Shown here piece by piece: positions 1 to 9,574 of a stretch of 49,535 nt of DNA; position 1 is the first letter of the stretch, and every line of letters begins with the position of its first letter. The translations under genes and the position numbers were made by a program. The notes below the pieces were generated by a model. The model searched no databases. It was not told where the DNA came from and worked only from the letters and a program-made list of their open reading frames with translations. The stretch is from positions 1-49,535 of the forward strand of contig SMOI01000241.1 in the NCBI GenBank assembly GCA_008000375.1, in the 5' to 3' direction. This DNA is from Poteriospumella lacustris (lineage: Eukaryota > Sar > Chrysophyceae > Chromulinales > Dinobryaceae).

Positions 1-226
1 AGGCAGTGCGGCGTCTGGTCAGTTTCGACGGTGGCAGCGTCGGCAGCAAGCAGCACACTGCTGGCAGCAGGCAACTCTCGTCTTCTTGGGTCTTCTGTTG
101 TGAAAGCATCATGGATGCAGCCTTTCATCGAATGTCATATCGTGACAGTGGTTCCCAAAGGTGATCAAGTTAGCACATCACAGTTTTCTTTATCCATACT
201 CTTTCTTATTTGCTCTCGAATACAAA

Positions 227-796
227 ATGAGCTCAGCCAGAACTACACTGCGACTGCTGAGCCAGAAAGGTGCCGCAGCACTTCAATCATCCTATGAGAA
301 GGGCCGGTAAGAGAAACTTCGTTGCAGTTCGTTGTGGGAGATATGGTTGCTCATCTTCGACTGGAACTTGTGTCTTCTAATGTGTTCGTGCAGGTACATT
401 GGTCCGTTGATTTCTCGGCGGAAAGCTGCCGATTTCCGAAAAATATCCCTGAAGGACAATACATTTGGAACGTTCACACCTGGAGTTGGAGGATGGGATG
501 CCAGCTGGGACTCACCCCGCAAATTCTTCATGTTGCGACCTTACAAGGGAGTCAAGCCCGACCGTACCCGCGAAACTCGCGCCCAGAAGATCGAGGCAGC
601 AATGAAGTCGATGCCAGAGCGCCTCGAGAAGCTTCTGAAGGAGCGAGAAGCCAAGAAGGGCGAGCGGCTGAAGGCCCGCGCCATCAAGCGTGCAGGAAGA
701 CAGGGAAAGCGACTCGCGCCAGACGTGAACAAGGCGAAGGCGAAGGTCAACGACAAGAACACGTCCAAGAAAGGCGGCAAGGGAAAGAAGAAGTAA
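227..796 (+). CDS. Probable mitochondrial ribosomal protein, mL59/mL64 (CRIF1)-like, copy 1
   Basis: Two exons, 227-306 and 394-796, give 160 residues; the 87-nt intron (307-393) starts gtaaga and ends gtgcag. The N-terminus (MSSARTTLRLLSQKG) is rich in Ser, Arg and Leu with no acidic residue, like a mitochondrial presequence. A conserved-looking core follows (SRRKAADFRK, GGWDASWDSPRK, LRPYKGVKPDRTRETR), then KIEAAMKSMPERLEKLLKERE and a Lys-rich tail ending GGKGKKK. The pattern LRPxKG..RxRxxRxxKIExAMxxMPE resembles mL59 of fungi and mL64/CRIF1 of animals, large mitoribosomal subunit proteins. I assign the family from memory of this pattern, so it is tentative. A near-identical inverted copy lies 345 nt downstream, tail to tail. 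Confidence 0.72.
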
Positions 797-1141
797 AGCG
801 GAGCGGTTGATGTTAGTGTTGCAAGTTGAATCAATCTAATTATTATTGTTGACAAACGTTCACATATCTCTCTCTCGGTGTTTTTGTCTGATGGGGATTG
901 GCTGTGGTTTCCTTCGCTTTTCTCACGCTTCGCTTCAATCGTCAGCCCTGTACCAAGGTGAACATCACCAATTGATGGAAATCCTTACTGAGCTTCTGTT
1001 AGATTGTGGAAGTCATTTACTACTGTGAGAAGAACCTATTTTGTGAACACCAAAGCAACGAAAGACTGCAGAGTTGACGTTTGTACAAGATAATTGAAAG
1101 TTAAACAAGAAACAGCAACTGCAACGAGCAAACGCTACGCT

Positions 1142-1711
1142 CTACTTCTTCTTTCCCTTGCCGCCTTTCTTGGACGTGTTCTTGTCGTTGACCTTCGCCT
1201 TCGCCTTGTTCACGTCTGGCGCGAGTCGCTTTCCCTGTCTTCCTGCACGCTTGATGGCGCGGGCCTTCAGCCGCTCGCCCTTCTTGGCTTCTCGCTCCTT
1301 CAGAAGCTTCTCGAGGCGCTCTGGCATCGACTTCATTGCTGCCTCGATCTTCTGGGCGCGAGTTTCGCGGGTACGGTCGGGCTTGACTCCCTTGTAAGGT
1401 CGCAACATGAAGAATTTGCGGGGTGAGTCCCAGCTGGCATCCCATCCTCCAACTCCAGGTGTGAACGTTCCAAATGTATTGTCCTTCAGGGATATTTTTC
1501 GGAAATCGGCAGCTTTCCGCCGAGAAATCAACGGACCAATGTACCTGCACGAACACATTAGAAGACACAAGTTCCAGTCGAAGATGAGCAACCATATCTC
1601 CCATAACGAACTGCAACAAAGTTTCTCTTACCGGCCCTTCTCATAGGATGATTGAAGTGCTGCGGCACCTTTCTGGCTCAGCAATCGCAGAGTAGTTCTG
1701 GCTGAGCTCAT
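1142..1711 (-). CDS. Probable mitochondrial ribosomal protein, mL59/mL64-like, copy 2 (inverted)
   Basis: Exons on the minus strand are 1632-1711 and 1142-1544, the exact mirror of copy 1 (positions sum to 1938), with the same total length, intron length and predicted 160-residue product. In exon 1 I see only synonymous changes (for example the Thr codon ACA to ACT and a Leu codon CTG to TTG). The intron has two substitutions and exon 2 looks identical. Similarity stops near the start codon and just after the stop codon: the 5' leaders and the sequences beyond the stops do not match. Both copies appear intact, so they encode the same protein with separate control regions. Confidence 0.72.
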
Positions 1712-2455
1712 TTTCTTGTTTGATTGGTGACAGAGAACGACAACACAGTGACTATATCGATACTGGACACAATTAAGCACGAACTCCCGAAATCAAGTGA
1801 TGTAACTGGAACATCAATCCGTCGTTAGCGTCTTCAGTCAGCTTCCACGTCCGACAAACATCGAACGATGCCATACCAATTCCTTTGCTCATCCATCATC
1901 GCTGTCGCTGTTCATCGCAGCGACAGCAGAAGCAGCGGCCCAGAGAGACACTGGCGACCGACACACGGTCGACACCACTTCTTCTATAGAAACTTACAAA
2001 CATAGCGCTGAATAGAAAAATCAACGGCGTTTATGGACCCTACATTGAAACGAACCTAATTTGGACATTAAATTGATGAAAAGACGCTATATTGACACTA
2101 TTATTTGGTTCTCAGCGGGAAAGGCGCGTTGAAGTGAAGAGGGCGCTGCGCGAAGAAATTGGAAAGTATTTAGAGTTGTATGGTTAAATCAAGGTAAGTA
2201 AAATTGAAATAGATTCTCAAGATGATGGGGTTGGTTGTTGTTGCCCGGGTTGGTGAAAGCAATGAAAGCCAATCGCAACAGTGCGTTTTGAATGATGATG
2301 AAACAAATTCTTGGCGTTAAACTGATGAGAGCCGCGCACTCGTTGCGGTGCGTGTGCACTTGTTTGGAAAATCAAAAATCGAAAAAGATGAAACAATAGT
2401 CGCTGCCATGGTCTCACGATGTTCTGGTCGGACGAAAGTGTTGTCGTGGGACGGT
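1712..2455. other. Intergenic region, no gene seen
   Basis: About 740 nt upstream of mL59-like copy 2 and downstream of the methyltransferase gene. Only short, non-convincing frames occur. It should contain the promoter of copy 2 and the 3' end of the methyltransferase transcript, but I see no recognisable motif. Confidence 0.5.
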
Positions 2456-3316
2456 TCACTTGTGCAGTTTGACTATGAAATAGCCTCTTTGCTCGTCAAC
2501 GGGGGCCGACACTCTGCCAAAGAGAGTTGACAAGTCTTCAATATCTTCTTGAATCCCTTGCCATCCAAATTGCTGCATAAACTCCAATGGGTTTTCTGGG
2601 AAGAAACGATGCAACTTCAATGACACGTGCGTCGACTGCGGAGTCAAAAACGTTGAAATCAGACGACTTCTTGCAGCTGATAGCTCATACACAGAGCCCA
2701 TGAGCTTGCTTAGCTCAGATTCTGTGAGGTAATTGCAGAAGCCTTCCATGAGCCAGAGTGTTGGGCTGGAAGTATCGAATCCAGCGTCGCGGAGGAGACT
2801 TGGCCAAGTATCCGCGAGCGACAAGTCTGCCACAACATTGCGATAGTTGAAGGCAGCATTAGGGCTAGCACCCATTTCTTGAAGAGTGGATAGTTTGTAG
2901 TCGAACACTTCTGGGAAGTCAACCTCGAAGTAGTTGACCTTGGCATTGTCATCTTTGGGCAAGCAGGGGTCAAGCCTCCAAGGACGAGTGTCCAGTCCGG
3001 CACCCAAAACAATTACCTGACGAATACCTTGTCTCTGAATGCTGTCGAGAACGTAATCGTCTATAGCTCTAGTTCTGCTGGCAATTGCCTTGAGGAAGGC
3101 CTCTTTCTTTTTGCTTCCCCAATCTTCTTCGCTTTCACCTGACAGTGAAATACTTGACTTTCCCAGTTCCCCGGCGAGTGACTTCGCGTAAGGATCAGAA
3201 AAGAGTCTGTCATCCTTTGATCTTTCTGTTTCCAAATGCCTTGCGAAGGCAATCAACAAAGCTGTAGAGCTGACTCTACTCCTGGATTGATCTTGATGAG
3301 AGCACACTGTTGCCAT
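2456..3316 (-). CDS. Class I SAM-dependent methyltransferase, LCMT/TIGR00027-like
   Basis: An uninterrupted 286-residue frame starting at a real ATG (3316). It carries SRTRAIDD (about 80-87), the SAM-binding motif VIVLGAGLDTRPWRL (101-115), the acidic motif YFEVDFPEVFDYK (129-141) and WLMEGFCNYL. These are hallmarks of the leucine carboxyl methyltransferase-like family (Pfam LCM), whose mycobacterial and actinobacterial members are annotated as putative SAM-dependent O-methyltransferases. The substrate cannot be read from sequence. It is probably cytosolic, as there is no signal peptide or membrane segment. The length fits the bacterial family. Lack of introns and the family's mostly bacterial spread make lateral gain plausible, but this is an inference. 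It is divergently arranged with the ankyrin gene at 3890. Confidence 0.85.
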   Translation of the reverse strand: MATVCSHQDQSRSRVSSTALLIAFARHLETERSKDDRLFSDPYAKSLAGELGKSSISLSGESEEDWGSKKKEAFLKAIASRTRAIDDYVLDSIQRQGIRQVIVLGAGLDTRPWRLDPCLPKDDNAKVNYFEVDFPEVFDYKLSTLQEMGASPNAAFNYRNVVADLSLADTWPSLLRDAGFDTSSPTLWLMEGFCNYLTESELSKLMGSVYELSAARSRLISTFLTPQSTHVSLKLHRFFPENPLEFMQQFGWQGIQEDIEDLSTLFGRVSAPVDEQRGYFIVKLHK

Positions 3317-3889
3317 TTTTGATTAGTGGATACAAAATATGAATTTGATTTCTATTACATTAGGAAGAAATGTCGTTCTTGTGAAAATAGGTCAACACTC
3401 TTGTCTCGTTTCGAAGGTTCTTCAAGGTTGAAGTTCACGTTCAAAGGTCTCACCGTGTGCTCGGGTGGCTCTCTCCTAACGGACCGAAGGACGAAGGTTG
3501 GGTTGTCGTCGTCATCGCGACTCGGCCGTGACTGTGACGATCTCCCAAAAGCCCAGATGAATCTGAGACCATCTGAGGGTCAGTGCGGTTTCCCTCATTC
3601 CCTCACAAGCGGCAGCCACGACGACGATGGCGCCCGTCCAAATGATTTTGGATCACTCGATCAACTCGATTCGATTTCGATTCGGTTTTCCATGCGAAGT
3701 CATACTCTCGACGTTTGAACGGTGTGTGGATTGAAGTTCCTTAAACGGCGAAAAGAGACTGGAGACACGAAGCTTGAGATATACTACGCTCATAGTTTTC
3801 AGTTCTGGCGGAAGTTGAGGCTGAGAGTCGTTTTCATTTGTCGATGCTTCCTTTGTTGTAGATAACTTGGGAAGTTGGTCGTTTTGACC
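3317..3889. promoter_or_regulatory. Divergent intergenic region between methyltransferase and ankyrin genes
   Basis: This 573-nt stretch separates two genes transcribed away from each other, so it should hold both promoters. I see no gene and no clear TATA box. The change from near-balanced to GC-rich sequence begins just to its right. Confidence 0.4.
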
Positions 3890-6800
3890 ATGATGAGTCA
3901 AGATAATTTCGAAGAAGGTGCTAGTCCTTTTGGGGGATCGTTCTCCATTGTGGTGGACACGTTTGCTCCGCAAGACAGTGCCACCGTCACACCAACGAAA
4001 GATTCGACAGAGCCAGTTACCGATCACACCACTGAAACACCAATCTCCACCGCCACTCGAGATGCAGCAGATCCTGTTTTTGGAGGAGTGGAGGCCGACT
4101 TCGAGTACTCCGACATATATAACACGTCGATCACTCCGTCCCGCGTGAGTATGGAGGACAACCCCGCGATGGACGCGTCCGCCACTGAACACCACGATTC
4201 CCACTTCTTTCCCACCAGCCCAGACAGGCCAGCGGAGTCGTCAACCGTCGACATGGACACCTCTGTTGACACGGCATCGAGAGACTACGTGTACGCTTCG
4301 CAGGTGGACGCGAGCGGCTACCCGGTCTATGATCCGACCGCGTCTTCCTTTCCCAGTAGCGCACCCACCGAACCGACCCCCGCGCAGGAGCTGCAGCAAT
4401 ACGACAATCAGCAGTACCAATCATCAGAGTACAGCGGCTGGACCTACGACCAGCCGGCGTCGTACACGGACCAGCGCGGCGTCCCTTCTGGCGGCACAAC
4501 GGACTATCAGGCGCAGCCGCCACAGGAGGCGCAGTATGTTGTCTACCAACCACCGAGAGCGTCGCAGCCACTGCAACAGAAACACCACCCACCGTATGAG
4601 TCGCAGCAGTCGCATTACGACCACAGCGGCGGCCCACCAGCGACTCCCCTGGCCCAGCAGACACAACAGGCCCAGCAGACGCATCAGACACAGCAGACAC
4701 AGCAGACGCAGCAGACACAGCAGGCCCACCAGACACAGCAGGCCCAGCCACCACAGCAATCGCAATATAGCGGTCCGTACGGATCGTACGGAGCCGGTGG
4801 TGGTCAGCAATCACAGGCGTATGGCAACCAGACCGAGCCGTACGGAGCTGCGCAACAGTCGCAGCCTTTTCAGACGTCGTCGTCGTCATCGTCGCAGAAG
4901 CAGCAGCAGCCGCAGCAGCACGATGGTCAGCACGGCCAGCACAACGGCCAGCACAACGGTCAGTACCACAACCAGAACCACAACCAGTACCACAGCCAAT
5001 ACGAGTCTCAGACGCAGTACGACGGCCAGTACGAGTCTCAGACGCAGTACGACGGCCAGTACAGTCAATCGAACGCTCAGCAGCCACCGCAGCAGCCACC
5101 GCAGCAGCCACCGCAGCAGCCACCGCAGCAGTCGCAGTACGGGCAGTACGACCAGTACGGCCAGTACCAGCAGTACGACCAGTACGGCCAGTACGGCCAG
5201 TACGACCAATACGGCCAGTACGCGGCCGGCAGCACGAACCAACCACCACAGCAGTCGTACGCCAGCGACCCGTATGCTCAGTACAGCGACGGCGGGGACA
5301 CGAGCCAGTCGCAGGCGCAGCAGTCGCAGTACTACGCCCAGTCCTACGACGCCTACGACGCCTCGTATCCCGCGTACGATGCCGCCACCGGCCAATACGA
5401 CTACAGTGCGTACCCCGCGGCGCCGGACGGCCAGCAGGACGCCAGCGCCCAGGGCGAGTACGACAACGCGCAGTACTACGCCCACGAGTACAGCTACCCC
5501 GCCGAGGAGCCGCAGCCAGCGACGTCTGCGCAGCCGCAAGAGAGCGACCACAGCGCGTACGACGCCTACGCGGACTACTACGCGCAGTACGGCGAGTACG
5601 GCACCACCGCTGAGGCCGGTACCGCCGCCGCTGCCGCCGACGTCGACACCAGTGCGCAGGGCCATGCGACACACCCGCCGTCGCTGCAGCCGCCGCCCAC
5701 CGACTCGTACTGGTCCTCGCAGGCGACCGCCCAGGCGCAAGCCACCTACAACGCGTACCACTACCCCGCAGCGCAGCCGTCGCAGCCGTCGCAGCCGTCC
5801 GCCGCGTCCTACGCGACGCAAGGGGCGTACTACCCGCCGCAGCACCCGCCGCAGTACCCGCCGCAGTACCCGCCGGACGCGGACAGCCAGTCGTGGCCCG
5901 CGGACGTGCAGGTGGCCGGTGAGTACTTCGCCAGTGACGCACCCGCCGCCGACACGACCGGCTCCGATGGCCAGTTCTACAGCGCAGACCACTCGGCGTA
6001 CGCCACGCCGCTGCCGCAGCCGCCGTCGGCCGCAGCGGCGACGAATTCGTCGTGGAGCCCGCCCCCCGCCACCGCCCCCGCTGGCCACCGACCACCGCCA
6101 GGCGCACCGCATTCCGCCGCCGCCGTCACCACCGCGACGGAGGCGGCGGCCGCGGTGGCCGCCAGCGAAGCTGAAGCCGCCGAGCGCGAGCAGCAGCAGA
6201 AGCAGCGGCACCTGCAGGTCTGGGAGAAGTTCTTCCAAAACGCCTTCGCCCGCCGCGAGGCGGCCGACGACGACGCCGCCACTCGCAGCAGCGACGGCGA
6301 CGGCTACAGCGGCAGCGGTGGCGACGCCTTTGCGCAGACAATGCACCGCGTCGCGAAGGCCTCCGCCGCCGCCGCCGGGTCGAGCGACCCGCAGACGCTG
6401 CACCACGTCGCGCGCAAACCGGTCGACTTCCGCGCGGACAAGGCGCGCTACTACTTCGTCTTGACGTCACCGTCGCCCTCGCCGCCGCCGGACGCCTGGC
6501 CGCCGGCCAACGACCCCGTCGCCGTTGCGGCGGCGGCCAGAGGTCAGCCACCTCCCGCGCCGGCGCCGTGGCCCGCGCTGGTGTCGAGCCGCAAGTACCT
6601 GTCGCTGGTGGCCTTCGTTGAGGACAACGCGGCCGTCGCCCTGCGCGACGTGTCGCTGCTCTTCTTCGCCCTCGTCGCGAGCGTTCTCCAGCGCGACACG
6701 TTCCACCTCGAGGCGCTGCTGCTCTTCGCGGGGGCGCACGTGCGGCCCGTCCGCGACACCTTCGGGCGCCACGTGCTGCACTACGCGGCGTACGTCGGCG

Positions 6801-9034
6801 ACGTGGCGCTGATGGCGCTGCTGGTCGACGGGCTCGTCATGGACGCGGACATCAACGACCTCGACGCGCCGCCGCCCGCGCCGCCGTCGAGCTCGCGACG
6901 ATCCAGCGCCGCCGCCGCGGCGGTGTACGTGGAGACGCCGCTGCACGTGGCGGTGCGGCACAACCACGCGGCGATGGTCGAGTTCCTCCTCCAGTCGGCG
7001 AGCGACGCCGAGCGCCGCGACAGCTGCGGCATGACGCCGCGCGACTGGGCCGTGTATCTGGGCCACGCGCAGTGCCTCGCCGTGCTGCGCGAGGCGGCGA
7101 CGAGTCCCGTCGCGGCCCCTGCGGCGGCGGCGGCGGCTGCTGCACCGGGCGGCGACGGCGACTCGTCCGCAGCGGCGGCGGGCCGCGCGGCGGAGTCCGC
7201 GGCGCCGCACCGACCGCTGTCGGAGACGCGGACGATGTCGATGACGCGCATGATCGACCGCTTCCTCTCCGCCGCCCCCGCCGACGACGACGCGACGCCC
7301 GCCACACCGACGACGCCGGCGTTTCGCGACCCCGCCGCCGTGTCGCAGCAGGCGCCATCGTCGTCCCACGCGACCACCGCCAGCAGCGGCGGCAGCGGCG
7401 GCAGTGGCGGCAGTCAGCGCACGGCACCCGCCGCCGCTGCGTCGCAGCCGCCGCCCTCGTCGACGTCGTCGGCGTCGTCGTCGTACCAGCGGCCGAAGGA
7501 GGTCGACGATCTGATTCGCGGCTTCCAGGCGAAGGACAAGGCCCGTCGCGCTGCAACAGCCGCGGCGACCGCCAGCGGCAGCGGTAGCGGCAGCGGCCCT
7601 CCGCCGCCGCAGAGCCCGTCGACGTCGGCGTCATCGTCGCGCAAGGCGCCGTCGCCGTCGGTCGGCGGCGGCGGTAGCAGCGTCCACCGCAGCGGCGGCA
7701 GCGTCGCGTCGCCGGCGCAGCGCCACTTCTACGACATCTCCTCCGACTCCAGCGACCACAGCGGCGCGGAGCACGCGCGACCGTCGCCGCGGGCGCCCGG
7801 CGGCAGCCACGCGTCGCCGTCGACGAGTCGCGCCACCGGCGGCCACCACCGGCGCCACAACGGCGGCCACCACGCCGCCCCGCCGCCCCCGTCGTCCTCG
7901 CCGGCGGTGGCGGCGGCGGCAGCGGCGGGACACACGCCACCGGCGCCGCGACACCACAGCGACGCCGACGACGAGTTCGACCGGCGGCCGCCGCCGTCGC
8001 AGCCGTCGCCGAGCGCTGCGCCGCCGACGGCGGGCGACGAGGACGACGACGAGGCGCTGGTCGTCGAGGAGGAGATCGTCCCGTCGTTCGCCGAGCGACT
8101 GGCGCGGCGCCTGTGGGCGATGCTCTGGCAGCTGCTGTCGCTGTCGCTGTCGCTCGTCTTCCTCTCGTCGGCCGCCCCCGCGACGCGGCGGCAGCGGCTC
8201 GACGGCGGCGCCGACGAGGACGACGACGGCGACGAGGACAGCGGCGGCGGCGGCGACGAGGACGGCGCCGACGACAGCGACGCGGCGTTTCTGTACAACG
8301 GCCGCCGCCGCGTGGACGACGCCGCCGCCTCCGTCGCGACGGGCCACGCGCCAGCAGCCGTCGCGAGCAGAGCGCGCAGCAGCGGCGGTCGCCGCGCAGC
8401 TTCGTCGTCGTCGTCGACGCGGCGGTCGTCGTCAAAGGCGGCGACAGCACCGCGCGCGCCGTCGCGGGGGCTGTTGGCGACGTGGTTCGGCCGCGACGCC
8501 AGCGCCGCCACCGCAGCGTCGTCGTCGCCGTCGACGCCGTCGTCGTTCGGACGCGCCACCGCCGCCGACACCGGCGCCGCCGCGGCGCTGCAGTCGCCAC
8601 CGACCGACGCGGAGCTCTGGCGACACGGCACCGCGTCGCCGCCGGTGTCCAGCGGCTCCGCGCCGCCACGCAGCGGCTACTACGAGGCCCCGCCGCCGCA
8701 GACGTCGCAGCCGCCGCCGGACGTGCAGGTGGCCATCGCCATGTCGCGGCAGCAGCAGCAGCAGAACTCGTTCTCGCTGGGCGACCGCCTGCCGCAGGGC
8801 GTCGTCTGGCGCTACGTCGACGTGCTGCCGGACACCGCGCGGCCGAACGCCCTCGATGCGCTCGGCACCGCGCCGCCGCTGCGTCCACCGCCCACGTCGA
8901 CGACGACGACGGCGATGGCCCCGCCGACGTCCGCGGCGCCGACCGACAGCGGCCGCCACGGCACCGGCGGCGGCAGCGGCAGCGGCAGCGGCAGCGGCGC
9001 CATTCGACAGCGCAAGCCGAAGCACTACGCGTGA
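3890..9034 (+). CDS. Large prion-like, ankyrin-repeat, low-complexity protein
   Basis: A single open frame of 1714 residues. I chose the first ATG (3890, MMSQDNFEEG); upstream in-frame codons are non-ATG. Order of parts: acidic N-terminus; Gln/Tyr-rich prion-like region about 160-700 with QQ-T runs, QYDQYGQY-type repeats and PPQQ repeats; a charged helix with EREQQQKQRHLQVWEKFF near 770; ankyrin-like repeats at about 940-1070 (GRHVLHYAAYVGDVALMALL, TPLHVAVRHNHAAMVEFLL, GMTPRDWAVYLGHAQCLAVL); Ala/Ser/Pro/Gly-rich disorder; a short hydrophobic stretch near 1405-1425 (LWAMLWQLLSLSLSLVFL) that could be a membrane helix; and a low-complexity tail. Ankyrin repeats bind proteins, and Tyr/Gln-rich regions of this kind, as in FUS/EWS, often drive condensates. 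No catalytic domain is seen. Function is unknown. Confidence 0.75.
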   Translation: MMSQDNFEEGASPFGGSFSIVVDTFAPQDSATVTPTKDSTEPVTDHTTETPISTATRDAADPVFGGVEADFEYSDIYNTSITPSRVSMEDNPAMDASATEHHDSHFFPTSPDRPAESSTVDMDTSVDTASRDYVYASQVDASGYPVYDPTASSFPSSAPTEPTPAQELQQYDNQQYQSSEYSGWTYDQPASYTDQRGVPSGGTTDYQAQPPQEAQYVVYQPPRASQPLQQKHHPPYESQQSHYDHSGGPPATPLAQQTQQAQQTHQTQQTQQTQQTQQAHQTQQAQPPQQSQYSGPYGSYGAGGGQQSQAYGNQTEPYGAAQQSQPFQTSSSSSSQKQQQPQQHDGQHGQHNGQHNGQYHNQNHNQYHSQYESQTQYDGQYESQTQYDGQYSQSNAQQPPQQPPQQPPQQPPQQSQYGQYDQYGQYQQYDQYGQYGQYDQYGQYAAGSTNQPPQQSYASDPYAQYSDGGDTSQSQAQQSQYYAQSYDAYDASYPAYDAATGQYDYSAYPAAPDGQQDASAQGEYDNAQYYAHEYSYPAEEPQPATSAQPQESDHSAYDAYADYYAQYGEYGTTAEAGTAAAAADVDTSAQGHATHPPSLQPPPTDSYWSSQATAQAQATYNAYHYPAAQPSQPSQPSAASYATQGAYYPPQHPPQYPPQYPPDADSQSWPADVQVAGEYFASDAPAADTTGSDGQFYSADHSAYATPLPQPPSAAAATNSSWSPPPATAPAGHRPPPGAPHSAAAVTTATEAAAAVAASEAEAAEREQQQKQRHLQVWEKFFQNAFARREAADDDAATRSSDGDGYSGSGGDAFAQTMHRVAKASAAAAGSSDPQTLHHVARKPVDFRADKARYYFVLTSPSPSPPPDAWPPANDPVAVAAAARGQPPPAPAPWPALVSSRKYLSLVAFVEDNAAVALRDVSLLFFALVASVLQRDTFHLEALLLFAGAHVRPVRDTFGRHVLHYAAYVGDVALMALLVDGLVMDADINDLDAPPPAPPSSSRRSSAAAAAVYVETPLHVAVRHNHAAMVEFLLQSASDAERRDSCGMTPRDWAVYLGHAQCLAVLREAATSPVAAPAAAAAAAAPGGDGDSSAAAAGRAAESAAPHRPLSETRTMSMTRMIDRFLSAAPADDDATPATPTTPAFRDPAAVSQQAPSSSHATTASSGGSGGSGGSQRTAPAAAASQPPPSSTSSASSSYQRPKEVDDLIRGFQAKDKARRAATAAATASGSGSGSGPPPPQSPSTSASSSRKAPSPSVGGGGSSVHRSGGSVASPAQRHFYDISSDSSDHSGAEHARPSPRAPGGSHASPSTSRATGGHHRRHNGGHHAAPPPPSSSPAVAAAAAAGHTPPAPRHHSDADDEFDRRPPPSQPSPSAAPPTAGDEDDDEALVVEEEIVPSFAERLARRLWAMLWQLLSLSLSLVFLSSAAPATRRQRLDGGADEDDDGDEDSGGGGDEDGADDSDAAFLYNGRRRVDDAAASVATGHAPAAVASRARSSGGRRAASSSSSTRRSSSKAATAPRAPSRGLLATWFGRDASAATAASSSPSTPSSFGRATAADTGAAAALQSPPTDAELWRHGTASPPVSSGSAPPRSGYYEAPPPQTSQPPPDVQVAIAMSRQQQQQNSFSLGDRLPQGVVWRYVDVLPDTARPNALDALGTAPPLRPPPTSTTTTAMAPPTSAAPTDSGRHGTGGGSGSGSGSGAIRQRKPKHYA
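5019..5232 (+). repeat. In-frame tandem repeats in the prion-like region
   Basis: Within the coding region a 30-bp unit starting tacgagtctcagacgcagta occurs twice in a row. It is followed by four copies of the 12-bp unit cagcagccaccg and several copies of tacgaccagtacggccag-type units. All keep the frame, which points to expansion by slippage under protein-level constraint. Confidence 0.8.
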
Positions 9035-9574
9035 GACACGCGCCTAGGACACACAGGAGACACAGCGGAGGAGGAGGAGGAGTGGCAGGTTATTTACAGT
9101 GGTGCGTGGTGTGGGTGCGGGGTGTGGGTGCGGGGTGTGGGTGGGAGTGTAAAGCGAAACGTATAACGAAACAAACGAAACTGACTGGGGCGACGGCCGC
9201 GGGGCCGCATAAGAGAGAGAGACGGGCGGCACACGTGGAGACACGGGCGTGTGCCGCGAGCTGGCGAGGTGATAGCGACAGGCCCCGAGGGGGGAGAGAG
9301 TGGCGGGGGCTGACGCAAAAATGTACAACTATGAAAGTGAAGAGCGCGTTCAACAGTGGAACTGATGGCAAGAGAATGTACGTGACGCCGCGCAGTGACG
9401 ACGCGACCCCCTCTGCAGCAGCGATCAACACGTGCGCGAGGGGCGGCGAGAACAAACGACCGCTCGTCAAGGACGCTGGAGCATGCCGCAACGGCGATGC
9501 GACCGTCGAGTGGACAGAAGAAACAAATACGAAACAAAACAAAACGAAACAAAAAAGCGAAACGCGCGGCGGCG
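9035..9574. other. Convergent 3' intergenic region with G-rich tandem repeat
   Basis: This 540-nt stretch lies between the ankyrin gene and the minus-strand kinase, tail to tail. At about 9100-9147 a 14-bp unit (gtgtgggtgcgggg) repeats with small changes, giving many GGG/GG runs that could fold as a G-quadruplex. At about 9525-9570 there is an A-rich cgaaacaaaac-type repeat, which on the minus strand becomes a T-rich tract just past the kinase stop codon. Confidence 0.55.

Larger units (their letters stand above)
227..1711. repeat. Inverted gene duplication, arms of about 570 bp
   Basis: The left arm, 227-796, and right arm, 1142-1711, are reverse complements with only a few mismatches, separated by a 345-nt unique spacer (797-1141). 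The repeat includes the intron, so it arose from DNA and not from a reverse-transcribed mRNA. The arms end almost exactly at the ends of the coding region. Confidence 0.85.

Noticed and set aside
322-810. Alternative frame in the mL59-like gene, 162 codons
   Set aside because: It ignores the intron and reads Arg-rich sequence. The spliced frame carries the conserved motifs.
4131-9025. Long antisense frames opposite the ankyrin gene (for example 658 and 678 codons)
   Set aside because: They are Arg/Ala/Gly-rich and low in complexity. GC-rich coding DNA lacks stop codons on the other strand, and the same is seen opposite TMTC, GCP2 and the transporter tail.
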